From CAYWEM01 sp964457225 (GTDB lineage: Bacteria > Acidobacteriota > Aminicenantia > UBA2199): 64,000 bases of DNA. Within the stretch, counting starts at the first letter, position 1, and every line of letters starts with the position of its first letter. Below are positions 1-8,045 of this stretch, piece after piece. Both the position numbers and the translations under genes were made by a program. A model generated the notes under the pieces. That model did no database searches. It saw only the letters and a list, made by a program, of their open reading frames with translations, and was not told the DNA's origin. The stretch lies in the NCBI GenBank assembly GCA_964457225.1, contig CAYWEM010000003.1, positions 204,155 through 268,154 on the forward strand, written 5' to 3'.

Positions 1-435
1 CAGGCCGGGGAGCAGGGTTTTCATCTGCAGACCGGCCTGCAGATCATGGCCTCCGGCCCGGTCATGATCACTCCGCCTCTGACCGGCCCCAATCCCAGGC
101 TGGGCCCCATGCAATTACCCGGGCTCATGCTGCTGAGTTCCGGCACCACCCTGGACGGGAACAAGTGCGACACCGGCCTGACCGTGGCCGCCGGCGCCGC
201 CGACCGGGCCGTGATTCAGGCCAATCTGATTACCAGCGGATCATTCTCCAGGCCGGGAAAAGTCGATTTGATCCTGCAGGGTTCCCTGCTCGCTTCCGAC
301 ATAAAGAGTCAATCCAGGCTGATCGTGGACGGCCGCGAAAGCGCCCTGCCTGACGGGCAAACACCCATGTCATCCAGCCTGGTGCTGGTCAAATCCCTGA
401 ACCTGGAAGCATTCAACGAGGTGAAACATGAATGA
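1..435 (+). CDS. C-terminal part of an unknown protein in a pilus cluster (5' end outside window)
   Basis: The frame is open from base 1, so the true start lies upstream. The visible 144 residues are rich in Gly, Ser, Leu and Pro, with short alternating hydrophobic stretches such as LVLVKSL near the end, and no catalytic motif. The stop overlaps the start of the downstream type IV pilin-like gene by 8 bases, which indicates one operon and translational coupling. By position it may be a surface or PilX-like component of a pilus or pseudopilus assembly, but this rests only on the neighbour. Confidence 0.5.
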   Translation, partial: QAGEQGFHLQTGLQIMASGPVMITPPLTGPNPRLGPMQLPGLMLLSSGTTLDGNKCDTGLTVAAGAADRAVIQANLITSGSFSRPGKVDLILQGSLLASDIKSQSRLIVDGRESALPDGQTPMSSSLVLVKSLNLEAFNEVKHE

Positions 436-850
436 ACGAGGTTTTTCCGTTTTCGAACTGCTGGTAAGCCTGAGCATCCTGGCCCTGGTCACAGCCCTTA
501 CCCTTTCCTCCTTGTCGGGCTTCGCTTCCGCGCTGAAATTTCGAAACCAGGTCCGGGATGTGCAATCAGCACTGCAGACCGCCCGCTACAAAGCTGTTTA
601 TGAAAACCGGCCGATCAGGTTCTTAATCGAGGCCGGTCACATCGTTCTGCAGGCCAAGCCTGGAAGCGCCTGGCAGGATGAAGTCAGCATCCCGCTGAAA
701 AACGGCTTGTCGGTCAGTCAGAACGCCCGGCCGGTGTTCCAGCCCCAGGGAATGGCTTCGCCCCTGTGTTCCATCGTGGTCGAAGATAGAACCAGGCGGA
801 CTGTAATCACCCTGAGCATGGCCGGGCGGGTCAGTACCAGGAGGGGTTGA
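428..850 (+). CDS. GspH/FimT-like pseudopilin (prepilin-type N-terminus)
   Basis: A 140-residue protein beginning with a class III signal peptide: Gly5 followed by FSVFELLVSLSILALVTAL, with Glu at mature position 5, as expected for cleavage and N-methylation by a prepilin peptidase. One N-terminal hydrophobic helix is followed by a small beta-rich domain, which matches minor pseudopilins of type II secretion or type IV pilus systems. It overlaps the preceding partial gene by 8 bases. The rest of the apparatus would lie upstream. A degenerate GspE-like ATPase gene lies 17 kb downstream, but nothing here links the two directly. Confidence 0.8.
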   Translation: MNERGFSVFELLVSLSILALVTALTLSSLSGFASALKFRNQVRDVQSALQTARYKAVYENRPIRFLIEAGHIVLQAKPGSAWQDEVSIPLKNGLSVSQNARPVFQPQGMASPLCSIVVEDRTRRTVITLSMAGRVSTRRG

Positions 851-881
851 ATTCCCGCTATGAAAGCCCGGCGAGATGGTA

Positions 882-980
882 TATAATAAGGCTATGTGCA
901 GCGGCCGAGAGAAAGTGATTCCGACCAGGTTCAGACCGGGTGCAGGTTTATCCGGTTCCGCAGAAAGGCCTGTTCAATGA
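882..980 (+). promoter_or_regulatory. TATAAT box with a 28-codon leaderless upstream ORF (894-980)
   Basis: TATAAT at 882-887 is followed by six bases and an ATG at 894. That ATG opens a 28-codon frame (MCSGREKVIP...) ending in TGA at 978-980, which overlaps the ATG of the zinc-ribbon gene at 977 as ATGA. Transcription would start about at the first ATG, giving a leaderless peptide frame that could couple translation to the next gene. The -35 region is poor. Whether the peptide is made is unknown. Confidence 0.35.
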
Positions 981-1297
981 ACAATCAATGCACCTACTGC
1001 GGAAGGATTCAGGCTCACGACCCCTCCTACCCGGTCTGCACTTTCTGCGGTGAAGCACTGCCGCCGGAACCGAGGGTATTCAGCCGCCAACCCCGCCGGG
1101 GCAGAGCCCTGCAGGCCTGGGCCCTGCTTTTCTGCACCTCTTTTCTGCTGTTGTTTATTTTCATTTCCAAGTACTGGGGGGCCTGGGGCATGGTGGTCAG
1201 CCTGCTGCTGCTGGCCTGGGGCAGTTACCGTAACCGCAACATCCCAGTAATATCGGGAAACAATCATGTCGATCAAGGAAAACATCCTCAGGATTAG
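977..1297 (+). CDS. Small zinc-ribbon membrane protein, function unknown
   Basis: I chose ATG 977 because AAAGG lies about eight bases upstream; a start at 896 in the same frame has no ribosome binding site. The 106-residue product begins with a treble-clef-type zinc ribbon (CTYC ... CTFC, residues 5-22), then a basic linker and two hydrophobic segments, roughly residues 42-62 and 66-80. The topology is a soluble zinc head on a two-helix membrane anchor. Its 3' end overlaps yggS by 32 bases. No family assignment is offered. Confidence 0.6.
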   Translation: MNNQCTYCGRIQAHDPSYPVCTFCGEALPPEPRVFSRQPRRGRALQAWALLFCTSFLLLFIFISKYWGAWGMVVSLLLLAWGSYRNRNIPVISGNNHVDQGKHPQD

Positions 1298-1949
1298 AAA
1301 GAACATCAACGCGGCCTGTCTGCGCAGCCGGCGTGATCCGGATTCGGTTCAGATCATGGCGGTCTGCAAGGAGCAGGAACCGGAGAGAATAGCCAGGGCC
1401 ATTGAATGCGGCATCAGGTTACTGGGCGAAAACAGGGTCCAGGAAACCGAAACTCATCTGGCTTCTCTGCAGGACAGGGAAATCGACTGGCACTTCATCG
1501 GAAGATTGCAAAAAAACAAGATTAACCGTATTCTCAAGCTCTTCAAGCTGATTGAGTCAGTAGACAGCGTAAAAAACCTTGAACACATCCAGAAGCGAAT
1601 AGAACAGCCCGTAGCGGTGTTTCTTGAAGTAAACGTCGGCAACGAAACCAGCAAGGCCGGCTTTACCGTAGCCGGCCTTAAAAAAGCCCTGCCCTACATT
1701 GCCGGCCTGCGCGGACTCAGGATAAACGGTCTGATGGCCATGCCGCCCTTTTTTAACGACCCGGAAGAGGCCCGGCCCTATTTCCGCACTCTGGCCGATC
1801 TGGGCCGGGAAATCAACGGCATGGGGTTGGAAAGTGTGCAAATAGAACATCTTTCCATGGGCATGAGCGCGGACTACGAAGTCGCGGTAGAAGAAGGAGC
1901 CACCATTGTCCGCATCGGTTCCGCGCTGTTCGGCCGGAGAAGGCCATGA
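1266..1949 (+). CDS. yggS: YggS/PLPBP family pyridoxal-phosphate homeostasis protein
   Basis: At 227 residues it has the usual YggS length and fold signatures: the PLP lysine at residue 35 (MAVCKEQ), the LLGENRVQE segment, IDWHFIGRLQKNK, FLEVNVGNE, GLMAMPP and the C-terminal LSMGMSADYEVAVEEGAT. Family members bind PLP without known catalysis and help maintain B6 vitamers and amino-acid pools. The segment after the lysine (CKEQ rather than SKTK-like) is slightly unusual. It is followed by divIVA, a common pairing of yggS with cell-division genes in many bacteria. Confidence 0.93.
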   Translation: MSIKENILRIRKNINAACLRSRRDPDSVQIMAVCKEQEPERIARAIECGIRLLGENRVQETETHLASLQDREIDWHFIGRLQKNKINRILKLFKLIESVDSVKNLEHIQKRIEQPVAVFLEVNVGNETSKAGFTVAGLKKALPYIAGLRGLRINGLMAMPPFFNDPEEARPYFRTLADLGREINGMGLESVQIEHLSMGMSADYEVAVEEGATIVRIGSALFGRRRP

Positions 1950-1989
1950 AAACAGCAGCCGCCCCGCGCCCGGGGGCAAGGAGGATTTC

Positions 1990-2472
1990 ATGATCAATCC
2001 CCAGGAAATCGCCAGTCAGGTTTTCTCCAACCGCTTCCGCGGTTTTGATCCCGAAGAAGTCAAATCATACCTGGCCCAGGTGGCGGAAATCATGCTCCAG
2101 CACCTGCTGGAAAAAGAAGATTTGAAAAAAGACAACGAAGCTCTCCGGGAAACCCTGGACCGCTACAAAAAGAGGGAAGAACTCTTACGCGACACCCTGG
2201 TGGCGGCCCAGAAGTTTTCCACCGAGATAAAAAACAACGCCGGCCGCGAAGCAGACATGCTGATCAAGGAGGCGGAACTGAGGGCCGAGGAATTGTTGCG
2301 CCTGGAAAAGGAACGTCTTGACCGCCTGCGTGAAGAGATCAAAACCCTTCAGTTCAAGCGCCGTGAAATGGAAAACGACGTTATGAACATGCTTAACAAC
2401 CTCAAGGAACTGATCAGAACCTACCAGCAGGAAGACGAGGAATACAACAAGATCGGTTATCTGGGCTCATGA
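1990..2472 (+). CDS. divIVA: DivIVA-domain coiled-coil cell division/polarity protein
   Basis: ATG 1990 has AAGGAGG just upstream; an earlier in-frame start at 1906 lies inside yggS and lacks a ribosome binding site. The 160-residue product starts with the DivIVA N-terminal signature (NPQEIASQVFSNRFRGFDPEEV), which binds membranes, and continues as a long charged coiled coil from about residue 35 to 150. DivIVA proteins mark curved or septal membrane and recruit partners in division or polar growth. It overlaps the DUF167 gene by four bases (ATGA). Confidence 0.9.
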   Translation: MINPQEIASQVFSNRFRGFDPEEVKSYLAQVAEIMLQHLLEKEDLKKDNEALRETLDRYKKREELLRDTLVAAQKFSTEIKNNAGREADMLIKEAELRAEELLRLEKERLDRLREEIKTLQFKRREMENDVMNMLNNLKELIRTYQQEDEEYNKIGYLGS

Positions 2473-2732
2473 ACAAAACCCTGCACATCAAAGTGAAACC
2501 ATCCTCGCCCAGGCCGGGGGTCGAGGAAAGCGACGGCGAATACCTGGTCCGGGTCAAGGCCCCGGCGCGCGAAGGTGAAGCCAACCAGGAGGCCCGCAAA
2601 TTACTGGCCGGGCATTTCGGGGTCGGGCTGAACGCCGTTACCATAACCAGGGGCGGCCGGGCGAGGGAAAAAACCGTGACCATCAAGCTGAAAGAACAAG
2701 CGAAAAAACCACAAGGAGGATCCCATGGCTGA
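2469..2732 (+). CDS. DUF167/YggU family small protein
   Basis: An 87-residue protein with the DUF167 pattern: an N-terminal beta strand (LHIKVKPSSPRPGVE), VRVKAPAREGEANQEA and LNAVTITRGGRAREKTVTI. Family function is unknown; genes often sit next to yggS and divIVA, as here. It overlaps divIVA by 4 bases and recA by 8 bases, so it is part of the same transcript and may pass readthrough transcription to recA. Confidence 0.88.
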   Translation: MNKTLHIKVKPSSPRPGVEESDGEYLVRVKAPAREGEANQEARKLLAGHFGVGLNAVTITRGGRAREKTVTIKLKEQAKKPQGGSHG

Positions 2733-3744
2733 AACCAATCCAAAAACAAGCGCACTGAACCAGGCCGTTTCCCAGATCGAAAAGCAGTTCGGCAAAGGCG
2801 CCATCATGAAACTGGGCGGCAAGGAAGTCGTAAAAATGCCGGTTATCCCAACCGGTTCACTTTCACTTGACATAATCACCGGAATCGGCGGTTTTCCCCG
2901 CGGCCGGGTCATCGAAATCTATGGACCGGAAGGATCCGGAAAAACAACCCTGGCCCTGCACGGCATTGCCAATGCCCAGAAAAACGGCGGTTATGCGGCT
3001 TTCATTGACGCCGAGCATGCCCTGGATCCCCTCTATGCCCAGAAACTGGGAGTCAACATAGATGAACTGTACATCGCCCAGCCCGACTTCGGTGAGCAGG
3101 CCCTGGAAATCGCGGAAATCCTGGTGCGTTCCGGTGGAGTCGACATAATCGTAATCGACAGCGTCGCCGCCCTGGTTCCCAAGGCCGAACTCGAAGGCGA
3201 CATGGGAGACAGCCACATGGGCCTGCAGGCCCGTTTGATGAGCCAGGCCCTGAGAAAACTGACCGCCATTGTCTCACGCTCCAAAACCACTTTCATCTTT
3301 CTCAACCAGTTGCGGGAAAAAATCGGCATGTTCGTCGGCAACCCGGAAACCACCACCGGCGGCCGGGCGCTGAAGTTTTATTCCTCCATGCGCATTGAGG
3401 TTAAACGTACCATGGCCATCAAGGACGGCACATCCATAGTAGGCGGAGTTACCAAGCTGAAAATAGTCAAGAACAAGATGGCGCCCCCTTTCAAGGACGT
3501 GGAAGTCGACCTGCTTTACGGCCGGGGAATTTCCCAGGAAGGTGAAGTCATCGATCTCGGGGTGTCCTCAGGGCTGATTTCGAAAACGGGATCCTGGTAT
3601 TCCTACGGAGAAAACCGGCTGGGCCAGGGCAAGGATGCGGTCAGAAAAATGCTTGAGGAAAACCCGCAGTTGATGAATGAACTCAAGGACAAGATTATGG
3701 CCAAGCATGCCGTGCCGACCCCCGTTTCCCGGGAAGAAGATTGA
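2725..3744 (+). CDS. recA: RecA recombinase
   Basis: A full-length RecA of 339 residues with an AAGGAGG ribosome binding site before ATG 2725. Visible motifs are the Walker A loop GPEGSGKTT (residues 67-75), the Walker B strand VDIIVIDSVAALVPK, the L1 loop MGLQARLMSQALRK, the strand TTFIFLNQLREKIG and the L2 region GNPETTTGGRALKFYSS. RecA coats single-stranded DNA, drives homologous pairing and triggers LexA self-cleavage. No LexA-like operator was identified upstream; the gene appears to be read from the yggS-divIVA transcript. Confidence 0.98.
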   Translation: MAETNPKTSALNQAVSQIEKQFGKGAIMKLGGKEVVKMPVIPTGSLSLDIITGIGGFPRGRVIEIYGPEGSGKTTLALHGIANAQKNGGYAAFIDAEHALDPLYAQKLGVNIDELYIAQPDFGEQALEIAEILVRSGGVDIIVIDSVAALVPKAELEGDMGDSHMGLQARLMSQALRKLTAIVSRSKTTFIFLNQLREKIGMFVGNPETTTGGRALKFYSSMRIEVKRTMAIKDGTSIVGGVTKLKIVKNKMAPPFKDVEVDLLYGRGISQEGEVIDLGVSSGLISKTGSWYSYGENRLGQGKDAVRKMLEENPQLMNELKDKIMAKHAVPTPVSREED

Positions 3745-4214
3745 AACGTTTCCGTCTTTCCCTGATATTCATGGCCCTGTTGCTGGCCACGGTGCCCTTT
3801 CACCTGGAAATGGAACGGGCCCTGGTGAACCTGACCGGAAAGTCCTTCATCACCTATGCGATTTACGCTTTCTTCACGGCTTTTTTCGCGATTTCCGCGC
3901 TGAGGGCTTTTTCCTCAGGCCGGATAACCGATATAAGCGCCCTGACCATGGCCGCCGGCAGTATCTTTTACCTTTTGTATCGCACCCGTTTCCTTTACCA
4001 TCGCCTGCACCTGATGCAGTTTTTTCTGCTCGGATACCTGCTGATGAGAGGGAACAACCGTAAAAAATCAGCCTGGCCCTTCCTGTTGCTGGTTCTGGCC
4101 GCTTTTTTCTTTGAATTCATTCAGAAATTCATTCCCGGCAGAGTGTTCGACACCCACGACATCTGGTTGAACCTGCTGGCCGGCCTGGCCGGTTTTATCG
4201 CCGCCCTGGTCTAG
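3741..4214 (+). CDS. VanZ-like integral membrane protein
   Basis: A TTG start overlaps the recA stop by four bases, with a purine-rich GGGAAGAAGA directly upstream. The 157-residue product has four to five hydrophobic helices and ends in the VanZ-type signature: Phe-Glu-x-x-Gln, then IPGRVFDTHDIWLNLLAG. VanZ proteins are small membrane proteins of unknown biochemical role, first noted for teicoplanin resistance. No glycopeptide resistance genes are nearby, so resistance should not be inferred. Confidence 0.8.
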   Translation: MKRFRLSLIFMALLLATVPFHLEMERALVNLTGKSFITYAIYAFFTAFFAISALRAFSSGRITDISALTMAAGSIFYLLYRTRFLYHRLHLMQFFLLGYLLMRGNNRKKSAWPFLLLVLAAFFFEFIQKFIPGRVFDTHDIWLNLLAGLAGFIAALV

Positions 4215-4226
4215 GCTCGGCTCTGA

Positions 4227-4256
4227 TTGCACCCGGGGCGGTGTTGAAGGTATAAT
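4227..4256 (+). promoter_or_regulatory. Promoter of ftsY, probably giving a leaderless mRNA
   Basis: TTGCAC (4227-4232) and TATAAT (4251-4256) are separated by 18 bases. The ftsY ATG at 4263 begins only six bases after the -10 box, so transcription would start at or next to the ATG, and no Shine-Dalgarno sequence precedes it. Confidence 0.6.
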
Positions 4257-4262
4257 GATTTC

Positions 4263-5147
4263 ATGAGCCTGCGCGACCTGCTGCAAAAAACCATCGGCTC
4301 CGCCATAAGAATTTCTCCGCGGAGCGGAGTAAATGTCGATGAATTCTGCGAAGAACTCGAAGAACAGCTTGTACTGGCCGATGTTTCCCTGGAAACAACC
4401 GGCAGGCTGATCCAGGCTTTAAGGCGCAAGAAAGCCTTCTCCGGATCAGAAAAGGACATCATGGCCGCCCTGGCGCTTGAACTGGCGGCCCTCATCAAAA
4501 CCGCGCCCCTGGCCTTCCCCGCGGATAACACCGGACGGCAGGTGATAGTTCTGTTGGGAGTCAACGGCAGTGGAAAAACCACCACCGCCGCCAAGCTTGC
4601 TTACTTTCACCGGAAACGGGGCAGAAAAGTTCTCCTCTGCGCGGCCGATACTTACCGGGCCGCCGGTGCTTCCCAGCTCGAGATCTGGGCGGAAAAACTG
4701 GAATTGCCGGTGATCAGCGGTCAACGCGGCGGCGACCCGGGAGCCGTGGTTTTCAACAGCCTGCAGTCGTTCCTGAAAAGGGAACTCGACACCATGATCA
4801 TTGACACCGCCGGCCGCCTGCAAAACCGGGAAAGCCTGATGAAGGAACTGCAGAAGATCATCAGCCTGGTCAACCGAACCATTCCCGGCCAGCCGGCTCA
4901 AAACCTCCTGGTACTGGATGCCGCGACCGGACAAAATGCCTTGAGCCAGGCCGAGAAATTCCGCGATTTCAGTTCCGTGAACGGCTTGATCCTGACTCGT
5001 TTCGACGGCACGGCCAAGGGCGGAACCATAGTCACCATAGCAGAAAAAACCGGATTGCCGGTTCTGGGGCTGGGTTGCGGAGAAGACCCGGCCGACCTGC
5101 TGGAGTTCGATGCCGCCGAATTCATCAAGGTCCTGACCGCGGTCTGA
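4263..5147 (+). CDS. ftsY: FtsY, signal recognition particle receptor GTPase
   Basis: This is a compact 294-residue FtsY: a short N domain (residues 1-80) and a SRP-type GTPase domain without the long acidic A domain. Motifs are G1 GVNGSGKTTT (99-108), DTYRAAGASQLE (129-140), G3 DTAGR (181-185) and the LTRFDGTAKGG segment (244-254). The G4 motif reads TRFD where TKxD is usual, an Arg for the Lys that normally contacts guanine. It docks ribosome-SRP complexes at the membrane. The upstream promoter suggests a leaderless mRNA, and ribD follows after three bases. Confidence 0.95.
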   Translation: MSLRDLLQKTIGSAIRISPRSGVNVDEFCEELEEQLVLADVSLETTGRLIQALRRKKAFSGSEKDIMAALALELAALIKTAPLAFPADNTGRQVIVLLGVNGSGKTTTAAKLAYFHRKRGRKVLLCAADTYRAAGASQLEIWAEKLELPVISGQRGGDPGAVVFNSLQSFLKRELDTMIIDTAGRLQNRESLMKELQKIISLVNRTIPGQPAQNLLVLDAATGQNALSQAEKFRDFSSVNGLILTRFDGTAKGGTIVTIAEKTGLPVLGLGCGEDPADLLEFDAAEFIKVLTAV

Positions 5148-5150
5148 AAA

Positions 5151-6257
5151 ATGGCTGAAAAAAATCCGCATCCCAAGGACATCCAATTCATGAAAACAGC
5201 ACTGCGCCTTGCTGCCAGGGGACGGGGCCATACTGCGCCGAATCCCATGGTCGGAGCGTTGGTGGTTAAAAACGGTCGAATTCTATCCGGCGCGTATCAC
5301 CGCGGATTCGGCCAGGTGCATGCCGAAAGGTCCGCCCTGGAGGGAATAACTGAAAGCGGCTGCACTCTTTATTCAACCCTGGAACCCTGCTGTCATTACG
5401 GCAAGACCCCGCCCTGCACCGAGATCATCATGTCCCGGAAAGTCGCCAGAGTGGTAATGGCCACATCCGACCCCTTTCCCGCGGTTAACGGCCGGGGAGC
5501 GGCCCTGCTCAGGAAGGCCGGCATAGAAGTAACTGAAAACGTCCTGGCCGAACCGGCCCGCCGGCTTAACAGTCATTACTTTACCGCCCAGACCATGGGC
5601 AGACCCTTCATTGCCGTTCACGCCGGCATTTCCCTCGATGGAAAGACAACCGACCGAAACGGCGGATCCCAGTGGATAACCTCGGCCGGATCGCGTGCTC
5701 TTTCCCATGATCTTCGCGGAGAATACGCGGCGATTCTGGCCGGAGCCGGAACCATACGCCAGGACAATCCGCTTCTGACCCTCCGCAACCCTGCCTGGCA
5801 GGGGAAAAAGCTGTTTCGGGTTATTCTGAATCCGGCCAATGATCTGTCGGCAAACGCGCGTGTTTTCTCCGATCAGGATAGATTTCCAACCATAGTGTTC
5901 AGTGCTGAAAAGAATTCCGCCAGCGGCAGGCGCTGCGCCCGACATTTTTTCCTGCCGGCCGGAGCTGATGGTTTCGATCTCAGGCTGGTGCTGGCCCGCC
6001 TGCTGGAATTGGGGCTCAATTCGATCCTGGTGGAAGGAGGCGGAATAACCATTGATTCCTTTCTGAAGCAAGATTTGTGGGATGAAATGATAGTCTTTCA
6101 ATCCCGCAGCCTGGTCGGGGGAACCAGTTCCGGACAAATCTACCCGAGCGGCGCGGTTGACCTTGACAAAACCCTGTCTTTTCAGGATCTTTACAGCTGG
6201 GAAACACCCGGCAGCCTGGTTATCAGGGGGAGGCGCAGATGTTTACCGGACTGGTGA
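5151..6257 (+). CDS. ribD: RibD, bifunctional riboflavin deaminase/reductase
   Basis: Two steps of riboflavin synthesis are encoded in 368 residues. The N-terminal deaminase (about 10-150) carries the zinc site H57-A-E59 with PCC (79-81) and C89. The C-terminal reductase (about 155-365) begins at RPFIAVHAGISLDGKT and has the glycine-rich ILVEGGGITIDSFL. It converts the pyrimidinone product of GTP cyclohydrolase II. Its 3' end overlaps ribE by 19 bases. No FMN riboswitch precedes the cluster, which is directly downstream of ftsY. Confidence 0.95.
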   Translation: MAEKNPHPKDIQFMKTALRLAARGRGHTAPNPMVGALVVKNGRILSGAYHRGFGQVHAERSALEGITESGCTLYSTLEPCCHYGKTPPCTEIIMSRKVARVVMATSDPFPAVNGRGAALLRKAGIEVTENVLAEPARRLNSHYFTAQTMGRPFIAVHAGISLDGKTTDRNGGSQWITSAGSRALSHDLRGEYAAILAGAGTIRQDNPLLTLRNPAWQGKKLFRVILNPANDLSANARVFSDQDRFPTIVFSAEKNSASGRRCARHFFLPAGADGFDLRLVLARLLELGLNSILVEGGGITIDSFLKQDLWDEMIVFQSRSLVGGTSSGQIYPSGAVDLDKTLSFQDLYSWETPGSLVIRGRRRCLPDW

Positions 6258-6841
6258 CCGCGGTCGGCCGCCTGCAGACCCTGCACAAGGGATCACCGGC
6301 ACTTCTGGTTCTGGATTGGCCGGGGCATGAGCAGGTAAAAATCGGCGACTCGGTGGCGGTCAACGGCATTTGCCTGACCGTGACCACCATATCTGGGCCC
6401 AGCCTGAGTTTCAACCTGCTGGCCGAGACCCTGAAGCGGTCAAACCTGGCCGACCTTTCTCCGGGAAGCAGGCTCAACCTCGAACTGCCGCTTAAGGCCG
6501 GGGACTTTCTGGGCGGCCACCTGGTCAGCGGTCACCTGGACGGAACCGCCCGGCTGACTGCAATTCGTTCCGGAAAGGGGGGGCGCCGTTGTCGTTTCAC
6601 CTACATCGAGCCCGGCTGGCGCAAGCTGATCATCAACAAAGGCTCAATCACCATAAACGGAATAAGCCTCACCGTGGCCGCCTGCTCGGGATCCTCTTTT
6701 GAAATCGAAGTCATTCCCCATACCTGGGAAAACACCAACCTGCAATACCTGAAAAGGGGCGACCGGGTCAATGTGGAACTTGATTTAATGGGGAAATATC
6801 TGTATAATTTTTACATCTCAGGAAAAAATGACTCAAAATAA
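6239..6841 (+). CDS. ribE: Riboflavin synthase alpha subunit (RibE)
   Basis: The 200-residue product has the internal duplication typical of riboflavin synthase. MFTGLV starts the first lumazine-binding barrel, containing VNGICLTV and GGHLVSGHLDG. The second barrel has ITINGISLTVAAC, SFEIEVIPHTWENT and the closing NVELDLMGKYLY. It dismutates two 6,7-dimethyl-8-ribityllumazine molecules to riboflavin. It overlaps ribD by 19 bases and ribBA by 14. A ribH (lumazine synthase) gene is not in the window. Confidence 0.95.
   Translation: MFTGLVTAVGRLQTLHKGSPALLVLDWPGHEQVKIGDSVAVNGICLTVTTISGPSLSFNLLAETLKRSNLADLSPGSRLNLELPLKAGDFLGGHLVSGHLDGTARLTAIRSGKGGRRCRFTYIEPGWRKLIINKGSITINGISLTVAACSGSSFEIEVIPHTWENTNLQYLKRGDRVNVELDLMGKYLYNFYISGKNDSK
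6780..6808 (+). promoter_or_regulatory. Possible internal promoter for ribBA
   Basis: TTGATT (6780-6785), a 17-base spacer and a perfect TATAAT (6803-6808) lie within the 3' end of ribE, 19 bases before the ribBA ATG. This is a good sigma-70-type match, but it sits inside coding sequence and could be chance. Confidence 0.4.
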
Positions 6842-8045
6842 TCTTATTCCCGTACCAAAAGCACTGGAAATCCTTCGAGCCGGAAAAATGATCATCATAG
6901 TCGATGATGAAAACCGGGAAAACGAAGGCGACCTGATGATAGCTTCAGAAAAAATCAGTCCTGAAGCAGTGAACTTCATGGCCAAGCATGCCCGGGGCCT
7001 GATCTGTGTTACCCTGACCGAAGAACGAAGCAAGGAATTGAATCTGCCCCTGATGGTCAGTGAAAACACTTCCAGCTTTCAGACTCCTTTCACCGTTTCG
7101 GTCGATGCCCGGCATGGAACAACCACCGGAATTTCCGCCTTTGACCGTGCCGAAACCATTAAACAGATCATCAACCCCGGCACCAAGCCCGATGACCTGA
7201 CCAGGCCGGGACATATATTCCCCTTGCGGGCCAAAAAAGGGGGAGTCCTGGTGCGTACCGGCCAAACCGAAGCTTCGCTCGACCTGGCTGCACTGGCCGG
7301 CCTTTACCCTTCCGGGGTGATCTGCGAAATAATGAAAGAAGACGGAAGTATGGCCCGCATGCCCGACCTGATAGAGTTTTCGAAGCAGTTTTCCATTCCC
7401 ATCATAACGATCGAAGAAATAGTCAAGTACCGTATCCAAAGCGATTCACTGGTCGAATTGGCGGCGGAAGCGGAATTACCCACCAAGTGGGGTGTGTTCA
7501 CCATCAAGTCTTTCGTGGATGCCATCAATCACGAAACCCACATCGCCCTGACCATCGGTGAATTTGATGCCGAGGAACCTGTACTGGCCAGAGTTCATTC
7601 CCAGTGCCTGACCGGAGACACTTTCGGTTCCTGCCGCTGTGATTGCGGTGACCAACTGCACAATGCCATGTCCATGATCGCGGCCCGCGGCCGGGGCGTG
7701 CTGCTCTACCTTTTAAACCATGAAGGTCGTGGTATCGGCCTGGTAAACAAGATCAAGGCTTACAAGCTCCAGGAAAACGGACTGGATACCATTGAAGCCA
7801 ACATTCACCTGGGCTTCCAGGCAGACCAGCGCGATTATGGAATCGGAGCCCAGATCCTGCGTAAACTCGGCCTGCGAAAACTGGTATTGTTGACCAACAA
7901 TCCGACCAAGTACATCGCCCTGACCGGATACGGATTGGAAATAACCGAACGAATTCCCCTGGAAGTGCCGCCCAACGAGCAAAACAGGTTTTACATGAAA
8001 ACCAAGAAGGACAAGATGGGACACTTGTTGCAGCAGGTCAAGTAG
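6828..8045 (+). CDS. ribBA: RibBA, DHBP synthase / GTP cyclohydrolase II
   Basis: A 405-residue fusion supplying both precursors of riboflavin. The N-terminal DHBP synthase half (about 1-205) has DDENRENEGDLM, RHGTTTGISAFDR and the GHIFPLRAKKGG segment. The C-terminal GTP cyclohydrolase II half has the zinc motif Cys...FGSCRCDCGDQL, LNHEGRGIGL and the QRDYGIGAQIL segment. Start at ATG 6828 has a weak AGGAAAA upstream. It is the third gene of the rib operon and directly abuts the HEAT-repeat gene. Confidence 0.95.
   Translation: MTQNNLIPVPKALEILRAGKMIIIVDDENRENEGDLMIASEKISPEAVNFMAKHARGLICVTLTEERSKELNLPLMVSENTSSFQTPFTVSVDARHGTTTGISAFDRAETIKQIINPGTKPDDLTRPGHIFPLRAKKGGVLVRTGQTEASLDLAALAGLYPSGVICEIMKEDGSMARMPDLIEFSKQFSIPIITIEEIVKYRIQSDSLVELAAEAELPTKWGVFTIKSFVDAINHETHIALTIGEFDAEEPVLARVHSQCLTGDTFGSCRCDCGDQLHNAMSMIAARGRGVLLYLLNHEGRGIGLVNKIKAYKLQENGLDTIEANIHLGFQADQRDYGIGAQILRKLGLRKLVLLTNNPTKYIALTGYGLEITERIPLEVPPNEQNRFYMKTKKDKMGHLLQQVK

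Noticed and set aside
5100..5160. FMN riboswitch before ribD
   Set aside because: Only three bases separate ftsY and ribD, and no RFN-element-like sequence is visible.
4446..5231. 261-codon reverse-strand ORF opposite ftsY
   Set aside because: It is a shadow of ftsY, with no ribosome binding site and low-complexity composition; ftsY has all family motifs.
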